From Pseudomonas sp. (GTDB lineage Bacteria; Pseudomonadota; Gammaproteobacteria; Pseudomonadales; Pseudomonadaceae): DNA of 53,011 nt. The stretch covers positions 1 to 53,011 of the forward strand of contig NZ_JASLGE010000090.1 in assembly GCF_030150285.1 (NCBI RefSeq), read 5' to 3'. The position numbers and the translations under genes are program-made. This document shows positions 16,017 through 24,025 of the stretch, in pieces; position 1 is the first letter of the stretch; each line of letters opens with the position of its first letter. The notes under the pieces were generated by a model. It did no database searches and was not told where the DNA came from. It saw only the letters and a list, made by a program, of their open reading frames with translations.

Positions 16017-17951
16017 ATGCCCAGGCTTTCGCGTATCACCCCCCTGGCGGGCTGTGTTTTGTCATTGGTTTGCTCAGGTACATTAGCGGCACCCACACCT
16101 TATTCCACGATGTTTGTCTTTGGCGATAGCCTCAGCGACTCAGGGCAGTTTCCTGATTTCAGCGGCCCCTCCGGCAGCGGCATGCGTTTCACTAACCGCA
16201 ACGGCCCAACCTACGATCACAAGGAACATTACGCACTTGTAGCGCCGATGCATCTGGCAGCAAAATTAGGCATTGCCCCCGGTGATCTTGCCCCTTCAAC
16301 CTCCATGACCAACGCCAGCAACGGGTTACCCGATGGCAATAATTGGGCCGTTGGGGGCTACCGCACGGATCAGATTTTCAAATCGATCACCTCAACATCA
16401 AAGGTATCCATCCCCGACGGCTGGCCCTTCGCAGGGTTCACGTTAAGGTCCCGGCGCGGTTTTCTGGTTGATAACGGCTTTCAGGCGGATCCCAAAGCGC
16501 TGTACTTCATTTCCGGTGGCGGTAATGACTTTCTGCAAGGCCGCGTGAGAACCCCCGCCGATGCAGGTATGGCTGCGCGGTACTTGAGCGACAGCGCCTT
16601 CGCCCTGCAACAGGCCGGGGCGCGCTACATCATGGTCTGGTTGCTGCCTGACCTGGGCCTGACCCCAGCCCTTTACGGCACTCCCGCCCAAGCCGCCAGC
16701 AGTCAGCTCAGCGCCGTATTCAATCAAAACCTGGTGCGTGAACTGGGTCAGATCGATGCGCAAGTGATTCCCCTCAACATTCCGCTTTTACTGAGTGAAA
16801 CCTTCCAGGACCCCGCACGTTATGGCCTGGCCACCGGGCAAAATCTTATCGGCACCTGCTTCGATGGCAGCGAATGCACGGAAAACCCGCAGTACGGCAT
16901 CAACAGCTCAACGCCTGACCCTAGGCGGTTGCTGTTCAATGACTCGGTGCACCCGACTGAAGCAGGGCAGCGGTTAATCGCCGATTACGCGCATTCATTG
17001 CTCGCTGCCCCATGGGAGCTGACCTTACTGCCCGTGATGGCGCAAGGCGCGCTAAACGCCCATCACGATGAACTGCGCAATCAATGGAAGGGCGACAACG
17101 GTCAATGGCAAGGCGTCGGCCACTGGAGCGCAATCATCGCGGGTGGCGGGCAACGTCAAAACATCGACGAGCAGCACACCTCGGTCAGCGCTGATGGCAA
17201 AGGCTCACACCTCACTCTCGGTGCCAGCTATCGTCTGAATCCAAACTGGCGGCTGGGTGTAGCGGCAGGGCTGCATCGCCAACACCTGGAAGCCGGTAAC
17301 AGCGATTCGACCTATGCGCTCAATAGCTACCTGGGCAGCGCATTCGCTCAGTATCAACACACTCATTGGTGGGCAGATACCACATTAACGGCAGGGAGGC
17401 TGGACTATGACAACCTCAAGCGCAAATTCGCGCTGGGCGTTAGCGAGGGTGCCGAGAAAGGCAGTACCGACGGGCGTTTGTGGGCTGTGAACGCGCGCCT
17501 GGGTTATGACATCGCACAACCCACTTCGGCGTGGCACCTGTCCCCGTTTATTAGCGCTGACTATGCTCGGGTCGAAGTAAACGGTTATGCGGAAAGGGCG
17601 CAGCATTCAACGTCATTGAATTACGAACGCCAAACGCTCTCTTCGAAGCGCCTTGGCGTGGGCTTGCAGGGGACTTACCGGGTTACCCCGCAAACCCGCC
17701 TGTTTGGAGAGGCCGCCCATGAGCATGAGTTCATGGATGAGACCCAGCGTTTGAGCATCGCACTTAACAGCTTGCCCGAGAACCGATTCAAGCTTGAAGG
17801 TTACACACCGCAAAGCAACCTTGACCGCTTAAGCCTGGGGGTCAGCCACGCGTTAACGGCCGACCTTACGCTACAGGCGGCTTATACCATGAGAAAGAGT
17901 GATGACCTTACTCAACAAGGCGTGAATGTCGGGGTAAGCCTGAACTTCTAA
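16017..17951 (+). CDS. estA: GDSL autotransporter esterase EstA
   Basis: Cell-surface lipolytic esterase that secretes itself through the outer membrane (type Va). The 644-residue protein has a signal peptide (residues 1-24, cut near LAA) and a GDSL passenger domain with the nucleophile in FVFGDSLSDSGQFPD. It also has the GGGNDF block near residue 175 and the Asp/His pair in FNDSVHPTEAGQRL near residue 305. The last 280 or so residues form a beta-barrel ending in the aromatic LNF. It closely resembles P. aeruginosa EstA (646 residues). It sits on the plus strand between trpE and trpG, both minus. The ATG at 16017 precedes the signal peptide; the 14-codon upstream extension is rejected. Confidence 0.93.
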   Translation: MPRLSRITPLAGCVLSLVCSGTLAAPTPYSTMFVFGDSLSDSGQFPDFSGPSGSGMRFTNRNGPTYDHKEHYALVAPMHLAAKLGIAPGDLAPSTSMTNASNGLPDGNNWAVGGYRTDQIFKSITSTSKVSIPDGWPFAGFTLRSRRGFLVDNGFQADPKALYFISGGGNDFLQGRVRTPADAGMAARYLSDSAFALQQAGARYIMVWLLPDLGLTPALYGTPAQAASSQLSAVFNQNLVRELGQIDAQVIPLNIPLLLSETFQDPARYGLATGQNLIGTCFDGSECTENPQYGINSSTPDPRRLLFNDSVHPTEAGQRLIADYAHSLLAAPWELTLLPVMAQGALNAHHDELRNQWKGDNGQWQGVGHWSAIIAGGGQRQNIDEQHTSVSADGKGSHLTLGASYRLNPNWRLGVAAGLHRQHLEAGNSDSTYALNSYLGSAFAQYQHTHWWADTTLTAGRLDYDNLKRKFALGVSEGAEKGSTDGRLWAVNARLGYDIAQPTSAWHLSPFISADYARVEVNGYAERAQHSTSLNYERQTLSSKRLGVGLQGTYRVTPQTRLFGEAAHEHEFMDETQRLSIALNSLPENRFKLEGYTPQSNLDRLSLGVSHALTADLTLQAAYTMRKSDDLTQQGVNVGVSLNF

Positions 17952-17965
17952 GAAGGCCAACCCCT

Positions 17966-18002
17966 GCTCGCGATCTTTTCAACAGGTCAAAAGATCGCGA
18001 GC
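17966..18002. terminator. Shared palindromic terminator of estA and trpE
   Basis: Perfect 14-bp arms GCTCGCGATCTTTT and AAAAGATCGCGAGC around a 9-nt loop, between the convergent ends of estA and trpE. The inner arm CGCGATCTTTT is identical to that of the larger palindrome at 47289-47351, so this is a dispersed Pseudomonas repeat used as a gene end. Confidence 0.8.
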
Positions 18003-18025
18003 CGTTGAAGGTCTGCCGGCTAAAT

Positions 18026-19507
18026 TCAATCCTGCGGTGTTTGCTCGGCCAGAGCCACCGCCCGGAACATCGCGCGGCGCTTGTTCAGCGTTTCTTCCCA
18101 CTCCAGCGCCGGCACCGAATCCGCCACAATGCCACCGCCCGCTTGCACATGCAGCTCACCGTCTTTGATGACGGCCGTACGAATGGCGATGGCCGTGTCC
18201 ATATTGCCATTCCAGGCGAAGTAGCCGACCGCACCGCCATACACACCGCGCTTGACCGGCTCCAGCTCGTCGATGATTTCCATCGCGCGGATTTTCGGCG
18301 CACCGGACAACGTGCCAGCAGGCAAGATGGCCCGCAGTGCATCCATCGCCGTCAGCCCGCTTTTAAGCTCGCCTGTGACGTTGGACACAATGTGCATCAC
18401 GTTGGAGTAACGCTCGATCACCATTTTTTCGGTGAGTTTGACCGAGCCGATCTCAGACACACGCCCCGTGTCGTTACGGCCAAGGTCGATGAGCATCAAA
18501 TGCTCCGCAATTTCCTTGTCGTCACTGAGCAGGTCTTCTTCCAGTGCCAAGTCAGCCTCTTCAGTGGCTCCGCGCGGACGCGTACCGGCGATCGGGCGTA
18601 CGGTAATCAGGTTGTCTTCAACCCGCACCAGCACTTCCGGCGAACTGCCCACAACGTGGAAATCACCAAAGTTGAAAAAGTACATGTACGGTGTTGGGTT
18701 GAAACAGCGCAACCCGCGGTAAAGGTCAATCGGCGCGGCGTTGAAGTCGATGGACATACGCTGCGACGGCACCACTTGCATGCAGTCGCCCGCGAGGATG
18801 TAGTCCTTGATCGTGTCGACCGCTTTTTCGTAATCGTCCTGAGTGAAGCTGGAACGGAAAACGGGGTCAGCGGCTTGCTGGCGGGTGAAGTCCAGACCAC
18901 GTCGCGGCGTGATCGGCTGGCGCAGTTGCTCCAGCAAGGTTTCGAGACGCGCCTGGCCCTCTTCGTAAGCCTGCGGTTGCGCCGGGTCGACCAACACGAT
19001 CGCGTGCATCTTGCCAGCCAGGTTATCGAACACCACCACGGCGTCGGACACCATCAGCAGAATGTCCGGCACTCCCAGCGGATCCGGATTCGGGCACTTG
19101 CCCAAACGCTTCTCGACATAACGCACGCAGTCATAGCCGAAGTACCCTACCAGCCCACCGTTGAAACGCGGTAGCCCGGCGATGGTCGGCACGTTGTAAC
19201 GGCCCTTGAACGCTTCGACAAACGTCAGCGGATCATCAGTTTCGAGCGATTCAACTTCAACGCCGTCGTGGGTCACGCGAACGTGTTGCTCGTGCACACG
19301 CAACACGGTGCAGCATGGCAAGCCAATGATCGAGTAACGCCCCCATTTCTCGCCGCCCTGTACCGACTCCAGCAAGTAGGAGTTGGGCTGATCGGCCAGT
19401 TTGAGGTAGATCGACAGCGGCGTGTCGAAGTCAGCAAGGGTTTCGCGGGCAAGCGGGATACGGTTATAGCCAGCAGCGGCCAAACGCAGGAATTCTTCGC
19501 GGATCAT
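18026..19507 (-). CDS. trpE: Anthranilate synthase component I
   Basis: Converts chorismate to anthranilate with TrpG. The 493-residue protein has the feedback tryptophan-binding LLESVQGGEKWGRYS near residue 45. It also has the chorismate-binding motifs PIAGTRPRGATEEAD near residue 300, LIDLGRNDTGRVS near residue 340, and TLSGAPKIRAMEIIDELE near residue 395. It lies 70 nt downstream of gph on the same strand, separated from trpGDC by estA. A Trp leader peptide ends 70 nt before its ATG, and a CCTC/GAGG hairpin overlaps its ribosome binding site GAGG. Confidence 0.97.
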   Translation of the reverse strand: MIREEFLRLAAAGYNRIPLARETLADFDTPLSIYLKLADQPNSYLLESVQGGEKWGRYSIIGLPCCTVLRVHEQHVRVTHDGVEVESLETDDPLTFVEAFKGRYNVPTIAGLPRFNGGLVGYFGYDCVRYVEKRLGKCPNPDPLGVPDILLMVSDAVVVFDNLAGKMHAIVLVDPAQPQAYEEGQARLETLLEQLRQPITPRRGLDFTRQQAADPVFRSSFTQDDYEKAVDTIKDYILAGDCMQVVPSQRMSIDFNAAPIDLYRGLRCFNPTPYMYFFNFGDFHVVGSSPEVLVRVEDNLITVRPIAGTRPRGATEEADLALEEDLLSDDKEIAEHLMLIDLGRNDTGRVSEIGSVKLTEKMVIERYSNVMHIVSNVTGELKSGLTAMDALRAILPAGTLSGAPKIRAMEIIDELEPVKRGVYGGAVGYFAWNGNMDTAIAIRTAVIKDGELHVQAGGGIVADSVPALEWEETLNKRRAMFRAVALAEQTPQD

Positions 19508-19553
19508 GAGGTGCCTCGTGGTCTGAGGGTCAAACAGTCAGGTATGCAAACGT

Positions 19554-19567
19554 GCCGGAGCTCCGGC
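19554..19567 (-). promoter_or_regulatory. Leader hairpin between gph/leader peptide and trpE
   Basis: A perfect 14-nt palindrome GCCGGAGCTCCGGC begins 11 nt after the shared stop codon of gph and the leader peptide. As RNA it makes a 5-bp stem with an AGCT loop. Position and sequence parallel the hairpin in the trpGDC leader. No U-run follows, so intrinsic termination is not certain. Confidence 0.45.
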
Positions 19568-19577
19568 CAGATTCAAG

Positions 19578-19622
19578 TCAGGCGCGCCAACGCCAACGGG
19601 CCAGTGCCTTGATAACTTTCAT
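19578..19622 (-). CDS. Trp leader peptide of trpE, nested in frame in the 3' end of gph
   Basis: The final 15 codons of gph read MKVIKALARWRWRA-stop, and this is nearly the same peptide as the free-standing leader before trpGDC. It contains CGT TGG CGT TGG CGC. It can be translated as the tail of Gph or from its own ATG (19622) on a transcript from the internal promoter at 19685-19713; neither ATG nor the possible upstream GTG has a strong ribosome binding site. Because the matching copy near trpG is not attached to gph, I read the sequence as a leader peptide that also serves as the Gph C terminus. Role inferred. Confidence 0.75.
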   Translation of the reverse strand: MKVIKALARWRWRA

Positions 19623-20396
19623 CCAGAGTTTGCGAGTGACCACCACGATGGAATCTCTACGAGAGGGGTTAACAGAAGCGTCCAACACTAGCCCAGCCGT
19701 TGAATCTAAGCAACCGGCTATCAGCTCTTGCAGATTATCGATCACCCAATCCGGCGATTCTTCCTGGATCGGACGGCCGTGATTGTAGCCATAGCTCAGC
19801 GCCACACACCGTACACCCGCCGCTCTGGCAGCCAGTACATCACTGCGCGAGTCACCGACAAACAGCGCTTGCTCAGGGGTGACACCGGCCATTTTCATGA
19901 CAAACAACAAGGCCGCCGGGTCAGGCTTTTTCTGGGGCAACGTATCACCCCCTATGCTCCAGCGAAAAAACCGACCCAACTTCAGTTCGTCCAACAAGGG
20001 CGCAACGAAACGCTCGGGCTTGTTGGTGATCAGAGCCATTTCAACGCCGTGTTTCTGCAGCCACTTGAGGCTTTCACGTACGCCTGGGTAAACCGCCGTC
20101 AGCGCATGACCGCCCTCGTAGGCCTCCATGAACAGCTCCAACGCCTGCGCGGCTTCAGCCTCGTCGACACCCGAGGCATCGATATTGCCAGCCAGGGCAC
20201 GTTGCACCAGCACTTGCACGCCGTTGCCGACCCACATCTTGACGTCGTCAAGGCTAGCAGGTGCACGCCCTAGCTTGCGCAACATCGTGTTCACTGAAGC
20301 GGCCAAATCCGGCACAGAATCAATCAGGGTGCCGTCCAGATCAAACATCACCAACTTCGGCAGTTGACCGCCAAGCAACTGCTTGGCCGAAGTCAT
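19578..20396 (-). CDS. gph: Phosphoglycolate phosphatase
   Basis: HAD-superfamily phosphatase that removes 2-phosphoglycolate formed in DNA repair. The 272-residue protein has motif I VMFDLDGTLIDSVPDL near residue 18, the Thr motif ALITNKPERF near residue 127, and motifs III/IV PQKKPDPAAL and FVGDSRSDVLAA near residues 160-195. About 35 C-terminal residues extend past the usual HAD fold, ending in the basic ALARWRWRA segment that doubles as the trp leader. It overlaps rpe by four bases (ATGA). The separate MurNAc-6-phosphate phosphatase MupP is often called Gph too; the position beside rpe supports genuine Gph here. Confidence 0.93.
   Translation of the reverse strand: MTSAKQLLGGQLPKLVMFDLDGTLIDSVPDLAASVNTMLRKLGRAPASLDDVKMWVGNGVQVLVQRALAGNIDASGVDEAEAAQALELFMEAYEGGHALTAVYPGVRESLKWLQKHGVEMALITNKPERFVAPLLDELKLGRFFRWSIGGDTLPQKKPDPAALLFVMKMAGVTPEQALFVGDSRSDVLAARAAGVRCVALSYGYNHGRPIQEESPDWVIDNLQELIAGCLDSTAGLVLDASVNPSRRDSIVVVTRKLWMKVIKALARWRWRA
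19685..19713 (-). promoter_or_regulatory. Predicted trpE promoter inside gph
   Basis: Minus-strand TTGCTT (19713..19708) and TAGTGT (19690..19685) with a 17-nt spacer, within the last 140 bases of gph. A start near 19678 would give a leader transcript of about 170 nt. The arrangement mirrors the trpGDC promoter at 15864-15892. Confidence 0.55.
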
Positions 20397-21067
20397 GGGC
20401 GAGCCAACGCAAGCTCAGCGCGCATTTTTTGAATGACGTCTTGGTAGTTCGGCGTGTTGAAAATAGCGGAGCCGGCCACGAAGGTGTCAGCACCTGCCGT
20501 TGCAATCTCACGGATATTGTTGACGTTCACACCGCCGTCGATCTCCAGGCGAATGTCGCGACCCGAGGTGTCGATCAGTGCACGCGCTTCACGCAGTTTA
20601 TTCAGCGTGCCGGGAATGAACTTCTGCCCGCCGAAACCCGGGTTCACGCTCATCAACAACACCATGTCGACCTTATCCATTACGTACTTGAGCACGTCCA
20701 GCGGTGTCGCCGGGTTGAACACCAGGCCCGCCTTGCAGCCGCCTTCACGGATCAATTGTAGGGAACGGTCGATGTGCTGCGTGGCTTCCGGGTGAAAGGT
20801 AATGTAAGTCGCCCCGGCTTCGATAAAGTCGCCAATGATCCGGTCGACCGGGCTGACCATCAAATGAACATCGATGGGAGCCGTGACACCGTACTTGCGC
20901 AACGCCGTACACACCATTGGGCCGATGGTCAGGTTGGGCACGTAGTGGTTGTCCATGACATCGAAATGCACGATATCAGCGCCAGCGGCGAGCACATTAT
21001 CGACTTCTTCGCCCAGACGGGCGAAATCGGCAGAGAGAATGGATGGAGCAATAGCGAAGGGCTGCAT
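20393..21067 (-). CDS. rpe: Ribulose-phosphate 3-epimerase
   Basis: Interconverts ribulose-5-phosphate and xylulose-5-phosphate. The 224-residue TIM barrel has IAPSILSADFARLGEEV at the N terminus, HFDVMDNHYVPNLTIGP (metal-binding His and Asp), HLMV, MSVNPGFGGQKF and EIDGGVN. The ATG at 21067 is the family start; an upstream in-frame ATG at 21133 is rejected. It overlaps gph by four bases and precedes it, so rpe-gph are co-transcribed. Confidence 0.96.
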   Translation of the reverse strand: MQPFAIAPSILSADFARLGEEVDNVLAAGADIVHFDVMDNHYVPNLTIGPMVCTALRKYGVTAPIDVHLMVSPVDRIIGDFIEAGATYITFHPEATQHIDRSLQLIREGGCKAGLVFNPATPLDVLKYVMDKVDMVLLMSVNPGFGGQKFIPGTLNKLREARALIDTSGRDIRLEIDGGVNVNNIREIATAGADTFVAGSAIFNTPNYQDVIQKMRAELALARP

Positions 21068-21168
21068 AACGCACCTTTTAAATGAGCAAATCACGGTGGC
21101 GGGCATTGTATACGCCCTGCCGAGAAGCGCCACCGCACCGTGATGATTGGACGCAGCTCCCGTTACCC

Positions 21169-21315
21169 GTAGCAGTTGCCGAGCTCCGCGAGGCTACGTC
21201 CGGCGACGCAGTCGTCGCAAGGCCTGCGACCGCGACCTTCCTGCCCGATCATGTTCTTCTCCTTTACGATCGCTTCGCAATCGGACGCAGCCTCGCGGAG
21301 CTCGGCAGCTGCTAC
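21169..21315. repeat. REPIN: inverted pair of REP sequences
   Basis: A REP unit beginning GTAGCAGTTGCCGAGCTC at 21169-21202 is repeated in inverted orientation at about 21282-21315. The arms match over 34 bases except for two positions (T/C and A/G). Between them lie small hairpins such as GCGACGCAGTCGTCGC. The GTAGCAGCTGCCGAGCTCCG type is a familiar Pseudomonas REP. It sits about 90 nt upstream of a REP-associated transposase remnant, the usual association. This fills most of the 340-bp gap between rpe and the transposase. Confidence 0.88.
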
Positions 21316-21407
21316 GGATCGTCGCAACATTCTCTCATTCGTTGCCTCAATGATTCAGCCGCAAGTGATCTAGCGTTAGCTAACCACCCACTTCAGAGGG
21401 CAATGGA

Positions 21408-21866
21408 TTGCCAACCTCAAAGAATGCTTATCGCCTGCCTATCGGCCGCGACTCAGAACCAGGACGCCTTTATCTGCTGACCACCATCACTCAGAGACGA
21501 CGCCCCCTCTTTCATGACTTCCACCTTGGACGTTTGGTTGTTGATCAGTTCAGACAAGCCCATGACGAAGGTATCGTGACGTCAAAAGCGTGGGTGGTCA
21601 TGCCGGACCATTTCCACTGGCTGGTAGAGCTGCGCAACAAGACTCTCGGTGAGTTGATGTACCGCGTAAAATCACGGAGCAGCATGAACATCAATAAATT
21701 CGTTCAATCCAACGACAGGGTCTGGTAGAAGGGTTACCACGATAGAGGCCTCAGACATGAAGAAGACCTCAAAGCCACCGCCCGCTATATCGTACAAAAC
21801 CCGATCCGTGCGGGTTTGACCACACGAATCGGGGACTATCCCTTGTGGGATGCCTGCTGGATGTAG
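21408..21866 (+). pseudogene. REP-associated tyrosine transposase (RAYT), broken by an amber codon
   Basis: Y1/HUH transposase family (IS200/IS605-related) that mobilises or maintains REP sequences. The frame starts at a TTG (21408) after GAGGG and shows the HUH motif MPDHFHWLVEL (His at about residues 68 and 70). A TAG at 21726-21728 stops it after 106 residues, just where the family has VWQKGYHDR. The same frame then continues without error (KGYHDRGLRHEEDLKATARYIVQNPIRAGL) to TAG at 21864-21866, 152 residues in all. The presumed catalytic Tyr of ARYIVQNP lies after the stop. A single CAG to TAG change explains it. The 3' end is 9 nt from the convergent agtD stop. Confidence 0.87.
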
Positions 21867-21874
21867 CGCGCGCC

Positions 21875-22699
21875 TTACTCTTGTGCCGTGCGCATTTTCT
21901 CACTACGGCCGCGCAACCACTCCAGTGTCAGCAAGAGCACCACTGAGAACAGGATCAGCATCGTCGCCGCAGCGGCAATGGTAGGGCTGAGGTTTTCGCG
22001 AATACCGCTAAACATTTGCCGCGGCAGGGTCGCTTGTTCCGGGCCCGCCAGGAACAGCGTCACTACCACTTCATCAAACGATGTTGCAAAGGCGAACAGC
22101 GCACCGGAAATCACCCCGGGGGCGATCAGCGGCAAGGTTACCCGACGGAAGGCTGTCAGCGGTGAAGCCCCAAGGCTTGCGGCCGCTCTCACCAGGTTTT
22201 GGTTGAAACCCTGCAAGGTGGCGGACACGGTGATGATCACAAACGGCACACCGAGTACGGCGTGCACCACGATCAACGAGATGTAGCTGTTACCCAGGCC
22301 CAGCGGCGCAAAGAACAGGTAACTGGCCACACCAATGATGACCACAGGCACCACCATCGGCGAGATCACCAGCGCCATGACCAGCGCTTTGCCGGGGAAG
22401 TGCCCACGGGTCAAGCCAATCGCCGCCAACGTGCCGAACACCATCGCCAGCACTGTCGCTGCCGGGGCTACGATCACGCTGTTTTTAAGCGCCCGCATCC
22501 ACTCGGCCGAAGAGAAGAAGTCCTGGTACCAGTGCAGCGAGAAACCTTGCAGCGGGTACACCAGAAAACTGCCCGAGTTGAACGACAACGGAATGATCAC
22601 CAGTACCGGCAGGATCAAAAACAACAGGATCAGCCCGCAGAGGATACGCAAACTGTAGAACCAGATCCGCTCAATAGGTGACATGTAAGGGCTCAACAT
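21875..22699 (-). CDS. agtD: ABC transporter permease (PotC/YdcV type), AgtD-like
   Basis: Inner-membrane permease of a polyamine/opine/GABA-type importer. The 274-residue protein has about six membrane segments and the cytoplasmic EAA loop near residue 172 (RAAASLGASPLTAFRRVTLP), which contacts the ATPase. It is 10 nt after agtC and the last gene of the agt transport operon. Position beside agtSR and rpe matches the P. aeruginosa agtABCD genes for 4-aminobutyrate and 5-aminovalerate uptake; the substrate here is inferred from that order. Confidence 0.86.
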   Translation of the reverse strand: MLSPYMSPIERIWFYSLRILCGLILLFLILPVLVIIPLSFNSGSFLVYPLQGFSLHWYQDFFSSAEWMRALKNSVIVAPAATVLAMVFGTLAAIGLTRGHFPGKALVMALVISPMVVPVVIIGVASYLFFAPLGLGNSYISLIVVHAVLGVPFVIITVSATLQGFNQNLVRAAASLGASPLTAFRRVTLPLIAPGVISGALFAFATSFDEVVVTLFLAGPEQATLPRQMFSGIRENLSPTIAAAATMLILFSVVLLLTLEWLRGRSEKMRTAQE

Positions 22700-22709
22700 G
22701 GCGATCTCC

Positions 22710-23957
22710 TCAGCTCAAACGCAGGCGGGTAGCGCCCACCAACCAGTTGTAAATCAGGTACAACACCACGGTCGCCAGCAGTAGCAGGCCGCCCAATGCT
22801 GTTGCCATGCCCCAGTTGATGCTGGTGTTGGTATAGAAAGCCACGAAGTAGCTGACCATCTGATCGTTCGGGCTGCCCAGCAAGGCCGGGGTGATGTAGT
22901 AACCAATGGCAATAATGAACACCAACAGGCAGCCAGCGCCGACACCGGCATAGGTCTGTGGGAAGTACACGCGCCAGAAGCTTGCAAATGGGTGGCAGCC
23001 CAGCGAGATCGCAGCTCGCATATAGGTCGGAGAAATACCCTTCATCACGCTGTAAATCGGCAAGATCATAAACGGCAACAGAATGTGCACCATCGAGATG
23101 TACACACCGGTGCGGTTGAACACCAGTTCCAGCGGTTTATCGATCACACCCATGCTGACCAGCGCGCTATTGATCAAACCGCCCGATTGCAGCAACACAA
23201 TCCAGGCCGCTACCCGAACCAGCACCGACGTCCAGAACGGCAGCAGCACCAGGATCATCAACAGGTTGCTTTGTCGGGCCGGCAGGTTGGCCAGCAAGTA
23301 TGCCAACGGGTACGCCAGCACCAGGCAGATGGCAGTGATGACAAAGCCCATCCAGAACGTGCGCGCAAAAATGTCCAGGTAGATCGCTTGATCCGGTGTG
23401 GCTTGCGCAATTTCACCAAGGTCGTCGATGCGGTGATCGACCGACGCCAACAGGTAAAACGGGGTAATGCTGGAAGTATTGCGCTTGATTGCCTGCCAGT
23501 ACGCAGGGTCGCCCCAGCGCTCGTCCAGCCCTTCCATGGCTTCTTTATAAGACTCCGGGGCCACTTTGAACGGCAGCGCCTTGGCCGTTTTCATCAGCAG
23601 GCTACGATAGCCGGCCAATTCCATGTTCAGTCGCTTGGACAAATCACCCAAGACTTGATTTTTGCGGGCCTCGGCCAGGTCCTCGCTCAGCGCCTTATAC
23701 ACAGGCTCTGCGGGCAACCCCTTGCCATCCCATTCGGACACCGCCACCACTGTGCGCGGCAAACCGTCCACCACCTCAGGGTTACCGACACTTTTATAGA
23801 GCAGCGCCGCAATCGGCACCAGGAACACCAGCAGCAGGAAAATCACCAACGGTGCTATCAGGGCTTGGGCTTTCCAGCGGTTAACCCGCTCAGCACGCGC
23901 AAGACGCTTCTTCAACGTAGGGCTGGAGACCTCGTTCACGGGAACGGCGATGGCCAT
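22710..23957 (-). CDS. agtC: ABC transporter permease (PotB type) with a large periplasmic insert, AgtC-like
   Basis: Partner permease of AgtD. The 415-residue protein is about 120-140 residues longer than PotB. After a first membrane helix (about residues 35-55) there is a soluble segment of about 140 residues, rich in Lys, Glu and Leu, before the remaining five helices. The EAA loop RAAISLGCHPFASFWRVYFPQ lies near residue 335. This insert is shared by a subgroup of opine/polyamine permeases in proteobacteria. It follows the binding-protein gene by 68 nt. Confidence 0.87.
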   Translation of the reverse strand: MAIAVPVNEVSSPTLKKRLARAERVNRWKAQALIAPLVIFLLLVFLVPIAALLYKSVGNPEVVDGLPRTVVAVSEWDGKGLPAEPVYKALSEDLAEARKNQVLGDLSKRLNMELAGYRSLLMKTAKALPFKVAPESYKEAMEGLDERWGDPAYWQAIKRNTSSITPFYLLASVDHRIDDLGEIAQATPDQAIYLDIFARTFWMGFVITAICLVLAYPLAYLLANLPARQSNLLMILVLLPFWTSVLVRVAAWIVLLQSGGLINSALVSMGVIDKPLELVFNRTGVYISMVHILLPFMILPIYSVMKGISPTYMRAAISLGCHPFASFWRVYFPQTYAGVGAGCLLVFIIAIGYYITPALLGSPNDQMVSYFVAFYTNTSINWGMATALGGLLLLATVVLYLIYNWLVGATRLRLS

Positions 23958-24025
23958 GGCAAACTCCGAAAAACTTTAAACGATGTCGGTGCGGCCTGTT
24001 TGGCCGCACCGCGTATCAGTGCTGC

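Noticed and set aside
18005..19174. Long plus-strand open frame (389 codons) opposite trpE
   Set aside because: Antisense shadow of trpE; no motifs, and it begins inside the terminator region.
15767..19622. Direct repeats at the gph end and before trpG read as attachment sites of a mobile element carrying trpE and estA
   Set aside because: Both copies are better explained as Trp leader peptides, because they encode the same WRW-containing peptide and precede trpE and trpG. No integrase is present.
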